A DNA stretch of 64,000 nt from positions 2,455,510 through 2,519,509 of the forward strand of contig NZ_LIYD01000005.1 in NCBI RefSeq assembly GCF_001278115.1. Reading direction: 5' to 3'. The translations under genes were made by a program, and so were the position numbers. Positions 26,328-34,723 of the stretch are shown here, piece by piece; the stretch's first letter is position 1; each line of letters starts with the position of its first letter. Origin of the DNA: Flavobacterium akiainvivens (GTDB lineage: Bacteria > Bacteroidota > Bacteroidia > Flavobacteriales > Flavobacteriaceae). The notes under the pieces were generated by a model, which saw only the letters and a program-made list of their open reading frames with translations, did no database searches and was not told where the DNA came from.

Positions 26328-26732
26328 TTATTCTTTTGTTGGTTTTATGGTAAACTCAAAAACGGGCTTTCCTATTGTGTCATGGTATACATAATGAAAC
26401 AGGACCGGGCCCTTAAATATTTTTTTGGCGGCAATACCGTCCATATTTGCCTGTGCGCCCTGTTGTACCAAACGCTTAATCTCGGCAGTATTGGTAAGGG
26501 TGTCAGGCTGTTTAAACGTATAGTAATAGTTTATAATGTTTGGGGCGGTGGCGCTTGCACTGTCAAGGCGGGTAATCTCATCAAGCTGGCGGGGTGCCAT
26601 TTTGTTGACTTCCTTTACCAGCAGGTTAAGGTTATCAAGGTCGGCACTGTTATCTGGTGTTTCGTTTTTGCACGACAACACCAGGGCACACAGCACCCCA
26701 AGCACAACCTTATGTACAAGCCTGCCCTTCAT
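26328..26732 (-). CDS. small lipoprotein of unknown function
   Basis: 134 residues with a lipoprotein signal peptide (lipobox LVLSC, Cys at about 21). The mature part (ADLDNLNLLVKEVNKMAPRQLDEITRLDSAS...NIINYYYTF...FKGPVLFHYVYHDTIGKPVFEFTI) is soluble. I do not recognise a family. It overlaps the aminotransferase stop codon by one base and precedes galE by 2 bases, so it is fixed within this sugar operon. Confidence 0.7.
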   Translation of the reverse strand: MKGRLVHKVVLGVLCALVLSCKNETPDNSADLDNLNLLVKEVNKMAPRQLDEITRLDSASATAPNIINYYYTFKQPDTLTNTAEIKRLVQQGAQANMDGIAAKKIFKGPVLFHYVYHDTIGKPVFEFTIKPTKE

Positions 26733-27862
26733 TATTTTACAAACTCAAGTACGCTGTCGGTAATAAACTTAATCTGCTCATCGTCAAGCTCGGTGTGCAT
26801 AGGCAGTGCCAAAACCTCTTTAACCAGCCTGTTGGTTACAGGGAAATCAGCCTCGTTGTAGCGGCTGCTTGCATAGGCTTTCTGGCTGTGCAGCGGAATT
26901 GGGTAATAAATAGCACATGGTATATTTTTATCCAGCAGGTGCTGCATAAGGGCATACCTATCAGTATCGAGCACGCGGAAGACATACTGGTGGAACACGT
27001 GGCTGTCTTCATCGCCCACAATAACCGGGGTAATGATTTTATCACTAACGCTAAGTGCAGCGCTGTACTTGGCAGCAGCCTCGCGGCGGGCCACGTTGTA
27101 CTGGTCAAGCAGCGGCAATTTGGCGTTAAGCACTGCAGCCTGAATGCTGTCGAGCCTACTGTTTACCCCCACCACATCGTGGTGGTAGCGCACATACATA
27201 CCGTGGTTTACAATACCACGCAGGGTGTGTGCCAGGGCATCATCATTAGTAAAAATAGCTCCACCATCGCCATAGCAGCCCAGGTTTTTACTTGGGAAGA
27301 ACGATGTTGAAGCCACATGGCCTATAACGCCTGCCTTTTGCTTAGAGCCGTTAGCATACTTATAATCAGCACCAATGGCCTGTGCGTTATCTTCAATAAC
27401 ATACAGGTTGTGCTCTGCAGCCAGTGCCATAATGGCCTCCATATTTGCCGCCTGCCCAAAAAGGTGCACCGGAACGATGGCTTTTGTTTTTGGTGTAATG
27501 GCTTTTTTAATGGCCTCTATTGAAATGTTGTAGGTATCCTCCTCCACATCTACAAGTACCGGGGTAAGCTGCAACAGCGCTATTACTTCTACCGTAGCGG
27601 CAAAAGTGAAGTCGGCTGTAATAACCTCATCGCCCGGTTGCAGGCCAAGGCCCATCATGGCTATTTGCAGCGCATCGGTACCGTTTGCACACGGAATTAC
27701 GTGTTTTGCACCCAGGTATTGCTCAAGGTTTTTCTGGAAAGTGTGTACCTGCGGGCCGTTAATGTAAGTGGTGGTATCAAGTACTTCCTGGATGGAAGCG
27801 TTTACAGTGTCTTTTATATGGTCGTACTGTGTTTTAAGGTCGACCATCTGTATTTTTTTCAT
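26732..27862 (-). CDS. DegT/DnrJ/EryC1/StrS family aminotransferase
   Basis: 376 residues from ATG at 27862 (MKKIQMVDLKTQYD), the usual family beginning; a longer frame from 27889 crosses the likely promoter. PLP-dependent sugar aminotransferase. The PLP Lys lies in STSFFPSKNLGCYGDGGA, and ANGTDALQIAM is the phosphate-binding region. Such enzymes aminate nucleotide-linked keto-sugars for surface polysaccharides; co-transcription with galE supports this. The substrate is unknown. Confidence 0.92.
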   Translation of the reverse strand: MKKIQMVDLKTQYDHIKDTVNASIQEVLDTTTYINGPQVHTFQKNLEQYLGAKHVIPCANGTDALQIAMMGLGLQPGDEVITADFTFAATVEVIALLQLTPVLVDVEEDTYNISIEAIKKAITPKTKAIVPVHLFGQAANMEAIMALAAEHNLYVIEDNAQAIGADYKYANGSKQKAGVIGHVASTSFFPSKNLGCYGDGGAIFTNDDALAHTLRGIVNHGMYVRYHHDVVGVNSRLDSIQAAVLNAKLPLLDQYNVARREAAAKYSAALSVSDKIITPVIVGDEDSHVFHQYVFRVLDTDRYALMQHLLDKNIPCAIYYPIPLHSQKAYASSRYNEADFPVTNRLVKEVLALPMHTELDDEQIKFITDSVLEFVK

Positions 27863-27886
27863 TATACGAATGATTATAAAGAGGTA

Positions 27887-27894
27887 CAAAAATA
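27887..27894 (-). promoter_or_regulatory. -7 element (TATTTTTG) for the aminotransferase operon
   Basis: TAnnTTTG on the minus strand, 24 bases before ATG at 27862. Confidence 0.5.
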
Positions 27895-27949
27895 ACCAAC
27901 TTTGCCGACTTTATAACCTGAAAAAACTTTTTTTAAAGTGCTTTTAACC

Positions 27950-29398
27950 TTATAATTTAAAATTGCGCGACACCGGCAGCTCTTCGCCGTTTTTAAGCAG
28001 TATGCCTTTTGAATTGCTGCTTTTAATAAAGTTTGTGTTTACAATGTATGAGCGGTGGCATTTAATAAAATTAGGCGGCAGCTCTTTTTCTATTTCGCTT
28101 AGTTTTCCGCGTAAAAAATGGCCTTTACCCTCAGATGGGGTAAAGTTAAGGTAGTGGTCATCGGCCTTTATGTACATAAGCTTATCCAGGTACAGGCGCG
28201 TTTTGTTTTTAAGTATAATGTGGTCTTCTATAACCAGCTGGCGCACTTTTTCAAGCTGCTCTACTGTTTTGGTATGTTCTGTTTCTATACCCTCTTTTTC
28301 CTGTTGCAGTTTTTTGCGGCGCACATCTACTTTTCTCCAGCGGATAAATGAATAGAGCGCCAGCAAAAACACCAGGAATAACAATGTGCCGAAAATGATT
28401 TTGTGTTGTATAAACTTCATCTTTATATTTTGCAGTATAGATATTTGCCGGTCTTTCTCGGCTACCTGGTATTTTATATTAATATCATGAATGGCAATGT
28501 TTTGCTCTACATCTTTAATTTTTGCGTCAAGCGAATCGAATGCCGTTTCAAACCGGCGCCTGTTGGCATTATCGCCAAGGGCATCATAGCATTGGGCGAT
28601 TTTTTTATAAATAAGCCTGCCAAACTTTTGGTAATAGGGCATTTTTATAGCCAGGGCCTTTTTAAAATAAAACAGGGCTTCTTTGTAGTTTTCCTGCATA
28701 AAAAAGGTATTACCTATGGTGTAGTAGCCTTTTGCCTGCTCCAACGGGTCTTTTACATAGTAGGCTACCGAAAGGGCTTTATCTGCAAAGGCCAGTGCTT
28801 CTTTATACCGGCCGGCGGTGTTATTAATGGTGGCCAGGTTAAGGCAAATTTTGCCCTCTATAGCCCTGTTGCCTGATTTTTGGGCATATACCAATGCCTT
28901 CTGAAAAAGGGCCAGGGCGCTGTCGAGCACTTTTACATCAGGGTCATCTGCTTCGCTGTAGGTTTGATAGGCTTCCTTGGCGTATTCTGATGTTACGAGT
29001 GCAAGCCGTTCGGCCGACTTTGTTTTATGGGCATAGGCCTTATATTCTTCAAGAAAAGTATAGCCGTATTTTTGATAGTCATCCTGCGATGATACAACCA
29101 GGTGTGCCTCAAGGGCTATATCTTTTGCCTCAGTGGTTTTCCCGGCAGTTTCAAACTGTTTTTTGGCTTTTATAAAATATGCCAGTGCAGCATCTTCATG
29201 GTTTAAAAAAGCATAGCACTTGCCCAGACGGTAGTAGCTTATACCGGCCTGCCATGCCGACCCGGGTTTTGCAGCCCTAAGCTTTTCTATAACCTGCTCA
29301 GGATGGTTTAAAACACTATCGGTTACAAACCGGCCAAGGCTTTGCCCGTTGCACAGGAAGGGCAATAAAATAAGGAGATTTTTTAGAGCTTTGAGCAT
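27950..29398 (-). CDS. TPR and LytTR domain membrane regulator
   Basis: 482 residues. Signal peptide or signal anchor at the start, then TPR repeats (about 30-300; e.g. AGISYYRLGKCYAFLNHEDAALAYF, ALAFADKALSVAYYVKDPLEQAKGYYTIGN), one membrane helix (about 332-352), a coiled coil (about 355-395) and a C-terminal LytTR DNA-binding domain (MYIKADDHYLNFTPSEGKGHFLRGKLSEIEKELPPNFIKCHRSYIVN). It joins a periplasmic sensor to a cytoplasmic DNA-binding domain without kinase or receiver. It lies 8 bases behind a lipoprotein gene on the same strand. Targets are unknown; the upstream operon is a natural candidate. Confidence 0.88.
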   Translation of the reverse strand: MLKALKNLLILLPFLCNGQSLGRFVTDSVLNHPEQVIEKLRAAKPGSAWQAGISYYRLGKCYAFLNHEDAALAYFIKAKKQFETAGKTTEAKDIALEAHLVVSSQDDYQKYGYTFLEEYKAYAHKTKSAERLALVTSEYAKEAYQTYSEADDPDVKVLDSALALFQKALVYAQKSGNRAIEGKICLNLATINNTAGRYKEALAFADKALSVAYYVKDPLEQAKGYYTIGNTFFMQENYKEALFYFKKALAIKMPYYQKFGRLIYKKIAQCYDALGDNANRRRFETAFDSLDAKIKDVEQNIAIHDINIKYQVAEKDRQISILQNIKMKFIQHKIIFGTLLFLVFLLALYSFIRWRKVDVRRKKLQQEKEGIETEHTKTVEQLEKVRQLVIEDHIILKNKTRLYLDKLMYIKADDHYLNFTPSEGKGHFLRGKLSEIEKELPPNFIKCHRSYIVNTNFIKSSNSKGILLKNGEELPVSRNFKL

Positions 29399-29406
29399 GG
29401 CTGCAA

Positions 29407-30081
29407 TTATTTTTTTAAGCTTAGCACGCCGTCGTCTTTAGTTACGCGGGGGATGAAATGTTCATATTGAGGCTGATTTCCTTTTGTAATAACAGGATTA
29501 TGAGGATTATAGTAGTTCCACATATCATTTAATGCATCATAATCTTTTTGGCAAGCCTGCTTATCTTTAAACATTAGCAATTTTAACGTAAAATACCCTT
29601 TAAGAGAATCAAAAATTGCACTGTCGGTTTCATTTAATGCTATTACTCTTATACTATCGTTTTCACCCCATGATGCCGGTTTGTCAAAATTGAATTTTAT
29701 GTCTGTTAAAGTGGGAATGTTACCCAAATCCGGAACTTGCCTCTGTTGCATAGTAGTTCCCTCTTTATGATACATGAAGGCCAAGGCTTTATAGCCTCCC
29801 TCTTCAATAACCATGTGCTTACCTCCATATATAAAACCAGAATCTCCTGTGGTCAATTTAATATCAACATAAATTTTATTACCATTAATTTTGAGCGCGT
29901 TTTGATTTGCAGCACTATCAAATGATGTACCTATTACGCAATTAACCTGCGGGGATGGCAACTGATCAGTATCTTGTTGCTCTGCAATTTTATCGCCTTG
30001 TTTTGCAACATTGTTTTTGTTTTCACATCCTGTAAAAAACATTAGCGCTATAGCCAATAAAAAAAAATAAGGTGCTTTCAT
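29407..30081 (-). CDS. lipoprotein of unknown function
   Basis: 224 residues. Lipoprotein signal peptide with lipobox FFTGC (Cys about 19). The mature sequence starts with a Gln/Asp-rich linker and contains YGGKHMVIEEGGYKALAFMYHKEG, AIFDSLKGYFTLKLLMFKDKQACQKDYDALNDMWNYYNPHNP. No family recognised. The gene is AT-richer than the DNA on either side. It sits between a probable envelope-protein gene and the LytTR gene in one direction. Confidence 0.65.
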   Translation of the reverse strand: MKAPYFFLLAIALMFFTGCENKNNVAKQGDKIAEQQDTDQLPSPQVNCVIGTSFDSAANQNALKINGNKIYVDIKLTTGDSGFIYGGKHMVIEEGGYKALAFMYHKEGTTMQQRQVPDLGNIPTLTDIKFNFDKPASWGENDSIRVIALNETDSAIFDSLKGYFTLKLLMFKDKQACQKDYDALNDMWNYYNPHNPVITKGNQPQYEHFIPRVTKDDGVLSLKK

Positions 30082-30111
30082 AATTTATTGATTTGTTGGT
30101 TAGTAAATATA

Positions 30112-30900
30112 TTAGTTCTTGCTTAAAAATTGTAATCCTATCATTACTTTATCATTTATTAACTGCTTATAGTTCGAGACACTTTTAGTTACAACCGTAA
30201 ATCTCAAACTTCCGCCAATTGTAACCCCAAACATTGCCCTACCTAACAAAACCGGCGTTTTAGAGTTTCTATCAATTTCAAACTGATCATAAAAATCATT
30301 TGTCGCAAATAAGAGACCATATTCAGCCTGCAAAAAGAAATTGAACTTTTTATTATCTGAAGCCCGGCTTACATATAATGACGGATATAACATACCCCTC
30401 ACATCAGATGCAGCAACATTACTTCCCATACCCTCAATATCAGCAGAGATTTTACCATTTAATGAAGGCATAAAAAGAAAAAGTGATCTTTTATAAGTCC
30501 AAAAAGGTAGTAAACCTGATAAATAGAAATTACCACCGCCGTTTAGAGTCCTTAACAATTCTTGTTCATTGTTGTTTTCGCGTTCGCTTTGGGCATTTTC
30601 ACCTTCAGCGCTTTCTTCCGAAGTAGCATTTATTACCGAACCAAACGATAACCTCACCAGCCCCATGTAATCACTAATAAGCTCCGTTTGTACAATAGTG
30701 CTCTTGTCAGTATATAATAAAGAAATATTATTAGCAAAACTCATATCTGACTCATCCTCAGATAAAATTTTCACTCCACTATCAAAACCAAGAGTAAGTT
30801 TTTTTGATGTAGTATCTTCATAGTCTTCTTTTATGCTTGGTATCTGCCCAAAAGTCCAGTTACAAAACAATAAGAGAAGGAAAGTGATTGGTGTTTTCAT
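30112..30900 (-). CDS. secreted protein, probable outer-membrane barrel
   Basis: 262 residues from ATG at 30900 (MKTPITFLLLLFCNW); the longer frame from 30927 adds a polar stretch in front of the signal peptide. After cleavage near TFGQ there are alternating strands (KLTLGFDSGVKIL, SFANNISLLYTDKSTIVQTEL, LVRLSFGSVINA, ALFVGVTIGGSLRFTV-like) and an acidic loop rich in Glu, Asn and Ser (about 105-125). This fits a small outer-membrane barrel. Function unknown. It belongs to the AT-rich operon 31373-29407. Confidence 0.62.
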   Translation of the reverse strand: MKTPITFLLLLFCNWTFGQIPSIKEDYEDTTSKKLTLGFDSGVKILSEDESDMSFANNISLLYTDKSTIVQTELISDYMGLVRLSFGSVINATSEESAEGENAQSERENNNEQELLRTLNGGGNFYLSGLLPFWTYKRSLFLFMPSLNGKISADIEGMGSNVAASDVRGMLYPSLYVSRASDNKKFNFFLQAEYGLLFATNDFYDQFEIDRNSKTPVLLGRAMFGVTIGGSLRFTVVTKSVSNYKQLINDKVMIGLQFLSKN

Positions 30901-30941
30901 AACAGTAAGGTTTGTAAATCCCGGCAACGCCGGGATTTTAA

Positions 30942-31373
30942 TTATTCAACTGGGCAAAGTGTATTGTAGCCCTTATTTAGAAAGTACTTTAAAATCTTTT
31001 TTATGATTCCTTTAAACACAATTCCCCCTGGAATTACGCTCACTATAAAATCTAATATAGCAGCAAGTATATCTCCCGCCGTTGAGGTAGCGTTAAGTAC
31101 CTTACATAAAAATCGGATGAGTTTCCTCCACAATCCCCTCCCTGCAAATTCCGCAGAAAAATTTTGTCTCCTGGTTGAAATAAAAGACTCAGTCGATGCA
31201 TATAGCATAGGCGCTGTAGCATCAGCTGCATCTACATATAATTCAGCAAGGCCATTTTCAATATCCTGTTCTGTAATATTTTGTTCGACATCTTCAGCCT
31301 TAACTTCCGTCAAAATTTCTGCCATAAATATATTAGCATCAATTTGTGTGTTATCAATATTCTGCAAATACAT
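30942..31373 (-). CDS. small protein with amphipathic C-terminal helices, unknown
   Basis: 143 residues, no signal peptide. Residues 1-60 are acidic (EVKAEDVEQNITEQDIENGLAEL); residues 75-143 are basic and hydrophobic (GRGLWRKLIRFLCKVL, DILAAILDFIVSVIPGG, FKGIIKKILKYFLNKG). The split into an acidic leader and an amphipathic cationic part is reminiscent of membrane-active peptides or precursors, but there is no double-glycine or other cleavage site I can defend. An alternative start is Met17. First gene of a minus-strand, AT-rich operon. Confidence 0.6.
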   Translation of the reverse strand: MYLQNIDNTQIDANIFMAEILTEVKAEDVEQNITEQDIENGLAELYVDAADATAPMLYASTESFISTRRQNFSAEFAGRGLWRKLIRFLCKVLNATSTAGDILAAILDFIVSVIPGGIVFKGIIKKILKYFLNKGYNTLCPVE

Positions 31374-31597
31374 AATTATAAGGTATAAATCTGCCTACTC
31401 TTTGTTACCGTTTTCGGCTTCCCGGCTTTTTTGCTTTTGGAATTCCATGACCCAAAATTGCAGCAATAGCAGGGGTTTACAAAAAAAATGTCGTGAACTG
31501 CACAAACTGTAGCGCCAAATGCAAAACGTATATTCAACGTTTTTTAAGAAGTGTTTTCCTGCAAGATTTACTACCCTGCCAAGTTGAAAAATAACCG

Positions 31598-31605
31598 TAT
31601 TTTTG
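31598..31605 (+). promoter_or_regulatory. -7 element (TATTTTTG) for waaA, inside an inverted repeat
   Basis: TAnnTTTG match 21 bases before ATG 31627. It lies between taccctgc (31572-31579) and gcagggta (31605-31612), an 8-base inverted repeat that could be an operator or a chance hairpin. Confidence 0.45.
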
Positions 31606-31626
31606 CAGGGTAAAAACTATCTTATA

Positions 31627-32862
31627 ATGCTTTTTCTGTACAGCCTGTTTACGCACATTGCCTTTTTCTTCCTTAACATTGTGGCGCTCTTTAACCGCAA
31701 GATGAAACTGTTTGTGCAGGGCCGTAAGCACGTTTTTGATACGCTACAGCAAAGCATCAGCGCGGCAGATAAGGTTATCTGGTTTCACGCAGCATCTTTG
31801 GGCGAATATGAACAGGGGCTGCCCATTATGGAAAAAATGCGCGAACTGCACCCTGCACACAAAATACTGCTCACGTTTTTTTCGCCTTCGGGGTATGAAA
31901 TACGCAAAAACACCCCCGCAGCCGATGTTGTGGTGTATTTGCCTATGGACACATTGGGTAATGCCCGCAAATTCCTTAAGCTGGCGCACCCTGACATGGC
32001 CTTTTTTATTAAGTATGAATTTTGGCCCAATTACCTCAACGGGCTTAAGGCGGCCAATGTGCCCACGTATTTAATTTCGGGGTTGTTTCGCCCCAACCAG
32101 GCTTTTTTTAAGTGGTATGGCGGTATTTACCGTGAGGCGTTTAAAGCTTTTACCCACTTTTTTGTGCAGTATGAAAGCAGTAAGGGATTGCTAAAATCCA
32201 TAGGCTTTACCAATGTAAGCGTGAGTGGCGACACCCGTTATGACCGCGTGAGCCGCATTTTAGAGCAAAACAACACCCTGCCGTTTATAGAAGAGTTTAT
32301 AGACGACAAAACCACCATAGTTTTTGGCAGCTCGTGGCCTAAGGATGAAAGCCTTTTTGTGCCGTACATTAACCAAAGCAACGGCGTGAAGTTTGTTATT
32401 GCGCCGCATACCTTTGGCGAAAGCCATATACAGGAGTTGCTGACCAGCCTTAAAAAACCGGCACTGCTATATACCGAAAAAGAAGGCAAAAACCTGCGTG
32501 ATTATGATGTGCTTATCATTAATACCATAGGCCTTTTGGGCAAAATATACAGCTATGCCGATGCCGCTTATGTGGGCGGGGGCTTTGGCACCGCCGGGCT
32601 GCACAACATACTGGAGCCTGCCGCCTTTGGCGTTCCGGTGGTAATTGGGCCCAACCACACTAAATTTCCGGAAGCGGTGGCACTGGCACACGCAGGCGGG
32701 GTTATTGTGGTGCACAACGAAGAACAGATGACCAACACCCTGCACGACCTGGTTACTAATGAGGTGTATAGGCATGAAACCGGCCACATAGCAGGCAGCT
32801 TTGTAAGCATGAGCCGTGGCGCTGTAAATGTTATTATGAAAAGGTTGGGAGTTGAGGGTTGA
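31627..32862 (+). CDS. waaA: 3-deoxy-D-manno-octulosonic acid (Kdo) transferase
   Basis: 411 residues from ATG 31627; the in-frame TTG at 31603 overlaps the -7 element. WaaA/KdtA adds Kdo to lipid A precursor at the inner membrane. There is an N-terminal membrane segment (MLFLYSLFTHIAFFFLNIVALF), then the GT30 signatures WFHAASLGEYEQGLP, KYEFWPNYL, VSGDTRYDRV, APHTFGE and the donor-site GGGFGTAGLHNILEPAAFGVPVVIGP. Length is typical. The organism therefore makes Kdo-containing LPS. Confidence 0.93.
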   Translation: MLFLYSLFTHIAFFFLNIVALFNRKMKLFVQGRKHVFDTLQQSISAADKVIWFHAASLGEYEQGLPIMEKMRELHPAHKILLTFFSPSGYEIRKNTPAADVVVYLPMDTLGNARKFLKLAHPDMAFFIKYEFWPNYLNGLKAANVPTYLISGLFRPNQAFFKWYGGIYREAFKAFTHFFVQYESSKGLLKSIGFTNVSVSGDTRYDRVSRILEQNNTLPFIEEFIDDKTTIVFGSSWPKDESLFVPYINQSNGVKFVIAPHTFGESHIQELLTSLKKPALLYTEKEGKNLRDYDVLIINTIGLLGKIYSYADAAYVGGGFGTAGLHNILEPAAFGVPVVIGPNHTKFPEAVALAHAGGVIVVHNEEQMTNTLHDLVTNEVYRHETGHIAGSFVSMSRGAVNVIMKRLGVEG

Positions 32863-32868
32863 GGGTTG

Positions 32869-33036
32869 TTATAAACGTTCCTGCCTGATCCCTTCGTATA
32901 ACAACAAAACACCCAAAATAAAGAGAACCAGGGGCGCTATGTAATATTCAAGGCCGGCCTCTCCCCTGCTAAAAAAGAAAGGCAGGGCAGTGGCGATAAC
33001 CAACACTATTCCGAGGACAATTTTTATAATGCGCAT
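32869..33036 (-). CDS. small two-helix membrane protein (55 residues)
   Basis: Reading the minus strand from ATG at 33036 to TAA at 32869 gives 55 residues: RIIKIVLGIVLVIATALPFFF, a short polar turn (SRGEAGLEYY), IAPLVLFILGVLLLYEGI, then RQERL. Two membrane helices with a basic C-terminus. Support comes from codon use like that of neighbours and a TATATTTG -7 element at 33053-33060 on the same strand. No family recognised. It is convergent with waaA. Confidence 0.6.
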   Translation of the reverse strand: MRIIKIVLGIVLVIATALPFFFSRGEAGLEYYIAPLVLFILGVLLLYEGIRQERL

Positions 33037-33052
33037 TATAAGTTGATTTCTT

Positions 33053-33060
33053 CAAATATA
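33053..33060 (-). promoter_or_regulatory. -7 element (TATATTTG) for the 55-residue protein
   Basis: TAnnTTTG on the minus strand, 16 bases before ATG at 33036. Confidence 0.5.
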
Positions 33061-33073
33061 TAAAAATTCATGT

Positions 33074-33550
33074 ATGACACAGCCCAATTTTAAACCTTTT
33101 GCCCCTCTTGATGCCCCTGCCGTTATAACCATGATGCAGGATTTTTATGCCATAGACGGTTACCCCATGGATGCCGCCGTGAACAAAGGCCTGTTTTTTG
33201 AGTTTGTGGAAAAACCCGATTTGGGTAAGGGGTGGGTGATTGTGGTTGATGGGCAGCCTGTGGGTTATGTAATACTTACTTTTGTTTTTAGTTTTGAATA
33301 TGCCGGGCGTATTGCATTTTTAGATGAACTGTTTATAACCGCCGAAATGCGCGGGCGTGGCCTTGCCAAACAGGCACTTGATTTTATTGCCCAAGAGGCT
33401 GCAAGCCTCTCCGTTAAAATTATTTACCTCGAGATTGAGCCGCATAACGAAACGGCTAAAAAACTATACCTTTCTAAAGGTTTTACAGAACACAAGAGGG
33501 GGTTGCTGAGATGGCAGTTTTCAGATGGCAGTTTTTCAGATAGCAGGTAG
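33074..33550 (+). CDS. GNAT family N-acetyltransferase
   Basis: 158 residues. The acetyl-CoA loop is FITAEMRGRGLAKQALDFIAQEA (R/Q-x-x-G-x-G/A) and the final motif is EPHNETAKKLYLSKGFTEHKR. Substrate unknown. The last 15 or so codons (RWQFSDGSFSDSR) run into an intergenic repeat, cagatggcag/cagatagcag, so the C-terminal tail was probably replaced by repeat insertion. Divergent from the 55-residue gene. Confidence 0.85.
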   Translation: MTQPNFKPFAPLDAPAVITMMQDFYAIDGYPMDAAVNKGLFFEFVEKPDLGKGWVIVVDGQPVGYVILTFVFSFEYAGRIAFLDELFITAEMRGRGLAKQALDFIAQEAASLSVKIIYLEIEPHNETAKKLYLSKGFTEHKRGLLRWQFSDGSFSDSR

Positions 33551-33643
33551 CAGCAGGCAGGCGGCTGTACATCCCTAAATAAGGTTGACCGTTTTTAGGG
33601 ATGTACACGAAACTGAAAACTGCTATCTGCCACCTGCTATCTG
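33523..33643. repeat. nested palindromic element between convergent genes
   Basis: A perfect 14-base inverted repeat (tgtacatccctaaa at 33566, tttagggatgtaca at 33594) lies inside an outer pair of arms built from cagatagcaggtrgca and relatives (left about 33523-33560, right 33608-33643). The RNA would form a long hairpin on either strand. It may end both convergent transcripts. The left arm encodes the GNAT C-terminus. Confidence 0.7.
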
Positions 33644-33644
33644 T

Positions 33645-34619
33645 TTAAAGTCTTATTTTCCATAGCAAATCAACGCTTATGGTGTGCTGGTAGTTAAATT
33701 GGCCATCGGGCTTCAGGTCATATAAATAAGGCTGGTAAATAACCCCTACGTGAAATTTACTGCCCACACGGAAATACGTATTTAAATGCAACCCTAACGA
33801 TGTGGTGTAGCGTTCTATACGCTGTGAGTTGCCCACGGTAAGGGCGCTTTGCGGGTAATCATCCCAATCGTCATCATAATCATACACATAGCGGTTTTTA
33901 GCCCATGAAAGCCCGTAGCCCACAATAAAGCGGTTAAACACCATGTTGTGGGTAAGGTTAAGCGCCGATGCACCAAAAAATTCATCGCCGCGGGTGGTGG
34001 GCACCGGCACAAAGAAAAAGTAATCCGTAGCCCCATAAACCGAGAGGCTTACAAAACGGTTTTCTTTATAGTAATATTCCACCCCGGCAGAAAGGCCAAA
34101 AAAGCCGGTATTACTCAGGGGTTCACTACGCCTGGGGTTCAGGTAAAACGAGTTTATGTACGGAATGGAAACCGTGAGGTTAACAGCCCCTTTTTTATAA
34201 TCATAAAACCGCCTCGAAAGTCCGCCTATAAACCCCGGTTCTTCGGCCTTAGTGCTGTCTTTATCTAAAAAAAGGTAGTCGCCATAATAATAGCCCTTGC
34301 CGTTTTTTTTATCTATATGCCGCGCCAGGAAATAACCGGGTATCGACCAGAATAAATTGCCATACTTTGTAAGCGGCCGCAGCCTTGGGGCAACATGGTA
34401 TTCTTTACTCAGCGAATCGGCCGTTAGCTTTATGTGCAGGGTATCGGCGCTGTGGGGCACTAAAAACTGCGTAGGCAGGGGTTTTGCCTGGCCGTTTATT
34501 TCGGCTGTGGCCTTTTTGGCATTGGTGGTAAGGGTTATGTTGTAGGTGTCTCCGCTATAGAGGGTGGCACACGAAGTAAGGCACAGCAGTGCCGCAAGGA
34601 TAACACAAATTTTGAACAT
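33645..34619 (-). CDS. lipoprotein with outer-membrane barrel-like C-terminal part
   Basis: 324 residues. Lipoprotein signal peptide (lipobox LTSC, Cys about 16) and a first domain of about 90 residues (YNITLTTNAKKATAEINGQAKPLPTQFLVP), like a PEGA-type or unnamed surface domain. The second part has paired aromatic strands (GFFGLSAGVEYYYKENRFVSLSVYGATDYFFF, FIVGYGLSWAKNRYVY, YTTSLGLHLNTYFRVGSKFHVGVIYQP) typical of an outer-membrane barrel. Function unknown. It has its own TACTTTTG -7 element, and is downstream of the seven-paralogue array. Confidence 0.68.
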   Translation of the reverse strand: MFKICVILAALLCLTSCATLYSGDTYNITLTTNAKKATAEINGQAKPLPTQFLVPHSADTLHIKLTADSLSKEYHVAPRLRPLTKYGNLFWSIPGYFLARHIDKKNGKGYYYGDYLFLDKDSTKAEEPGFIGGLSRRFYDYKKGAVNLTVSIPYINSFYLNPRRSEPLSNTGFFGLSAGVEYYYKENRFVSLSVYGATDYFFFVPVPTTRGDEFFGASALNLTHNMVFNRFIVGYGLSWAKNRYVYDYDDDWDDYPQSALTVGNSQRIERYTTSLGLHLNTYFRVGSKFHVGVIYQPYLYDLKPDGQFNYQHTISVDLLWKIRL

Positions 34620-34648
34620 AATAAGGTGGTTGGTTTACCTAAGATGCG

Positions 34649-34656
34649 CAAAAGTA
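34649..34656 (-). promoter_or_regulatory. -7 element (TACTTTTG) for the lipoprotein-barrel gene
   Basis: TAnnTTTG on the minus strand, 29 bases before ATG at 34619; it suggests this gene is not only read from the upstream array. Confidence 0.45.
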
Positions 34657-34723
34657 TACAGGGTTGCCTGTAAGTGCGTTAATTTACCGTAAAATGGCAC
34701 GAAAACTACCTGTGGCTACCCAA

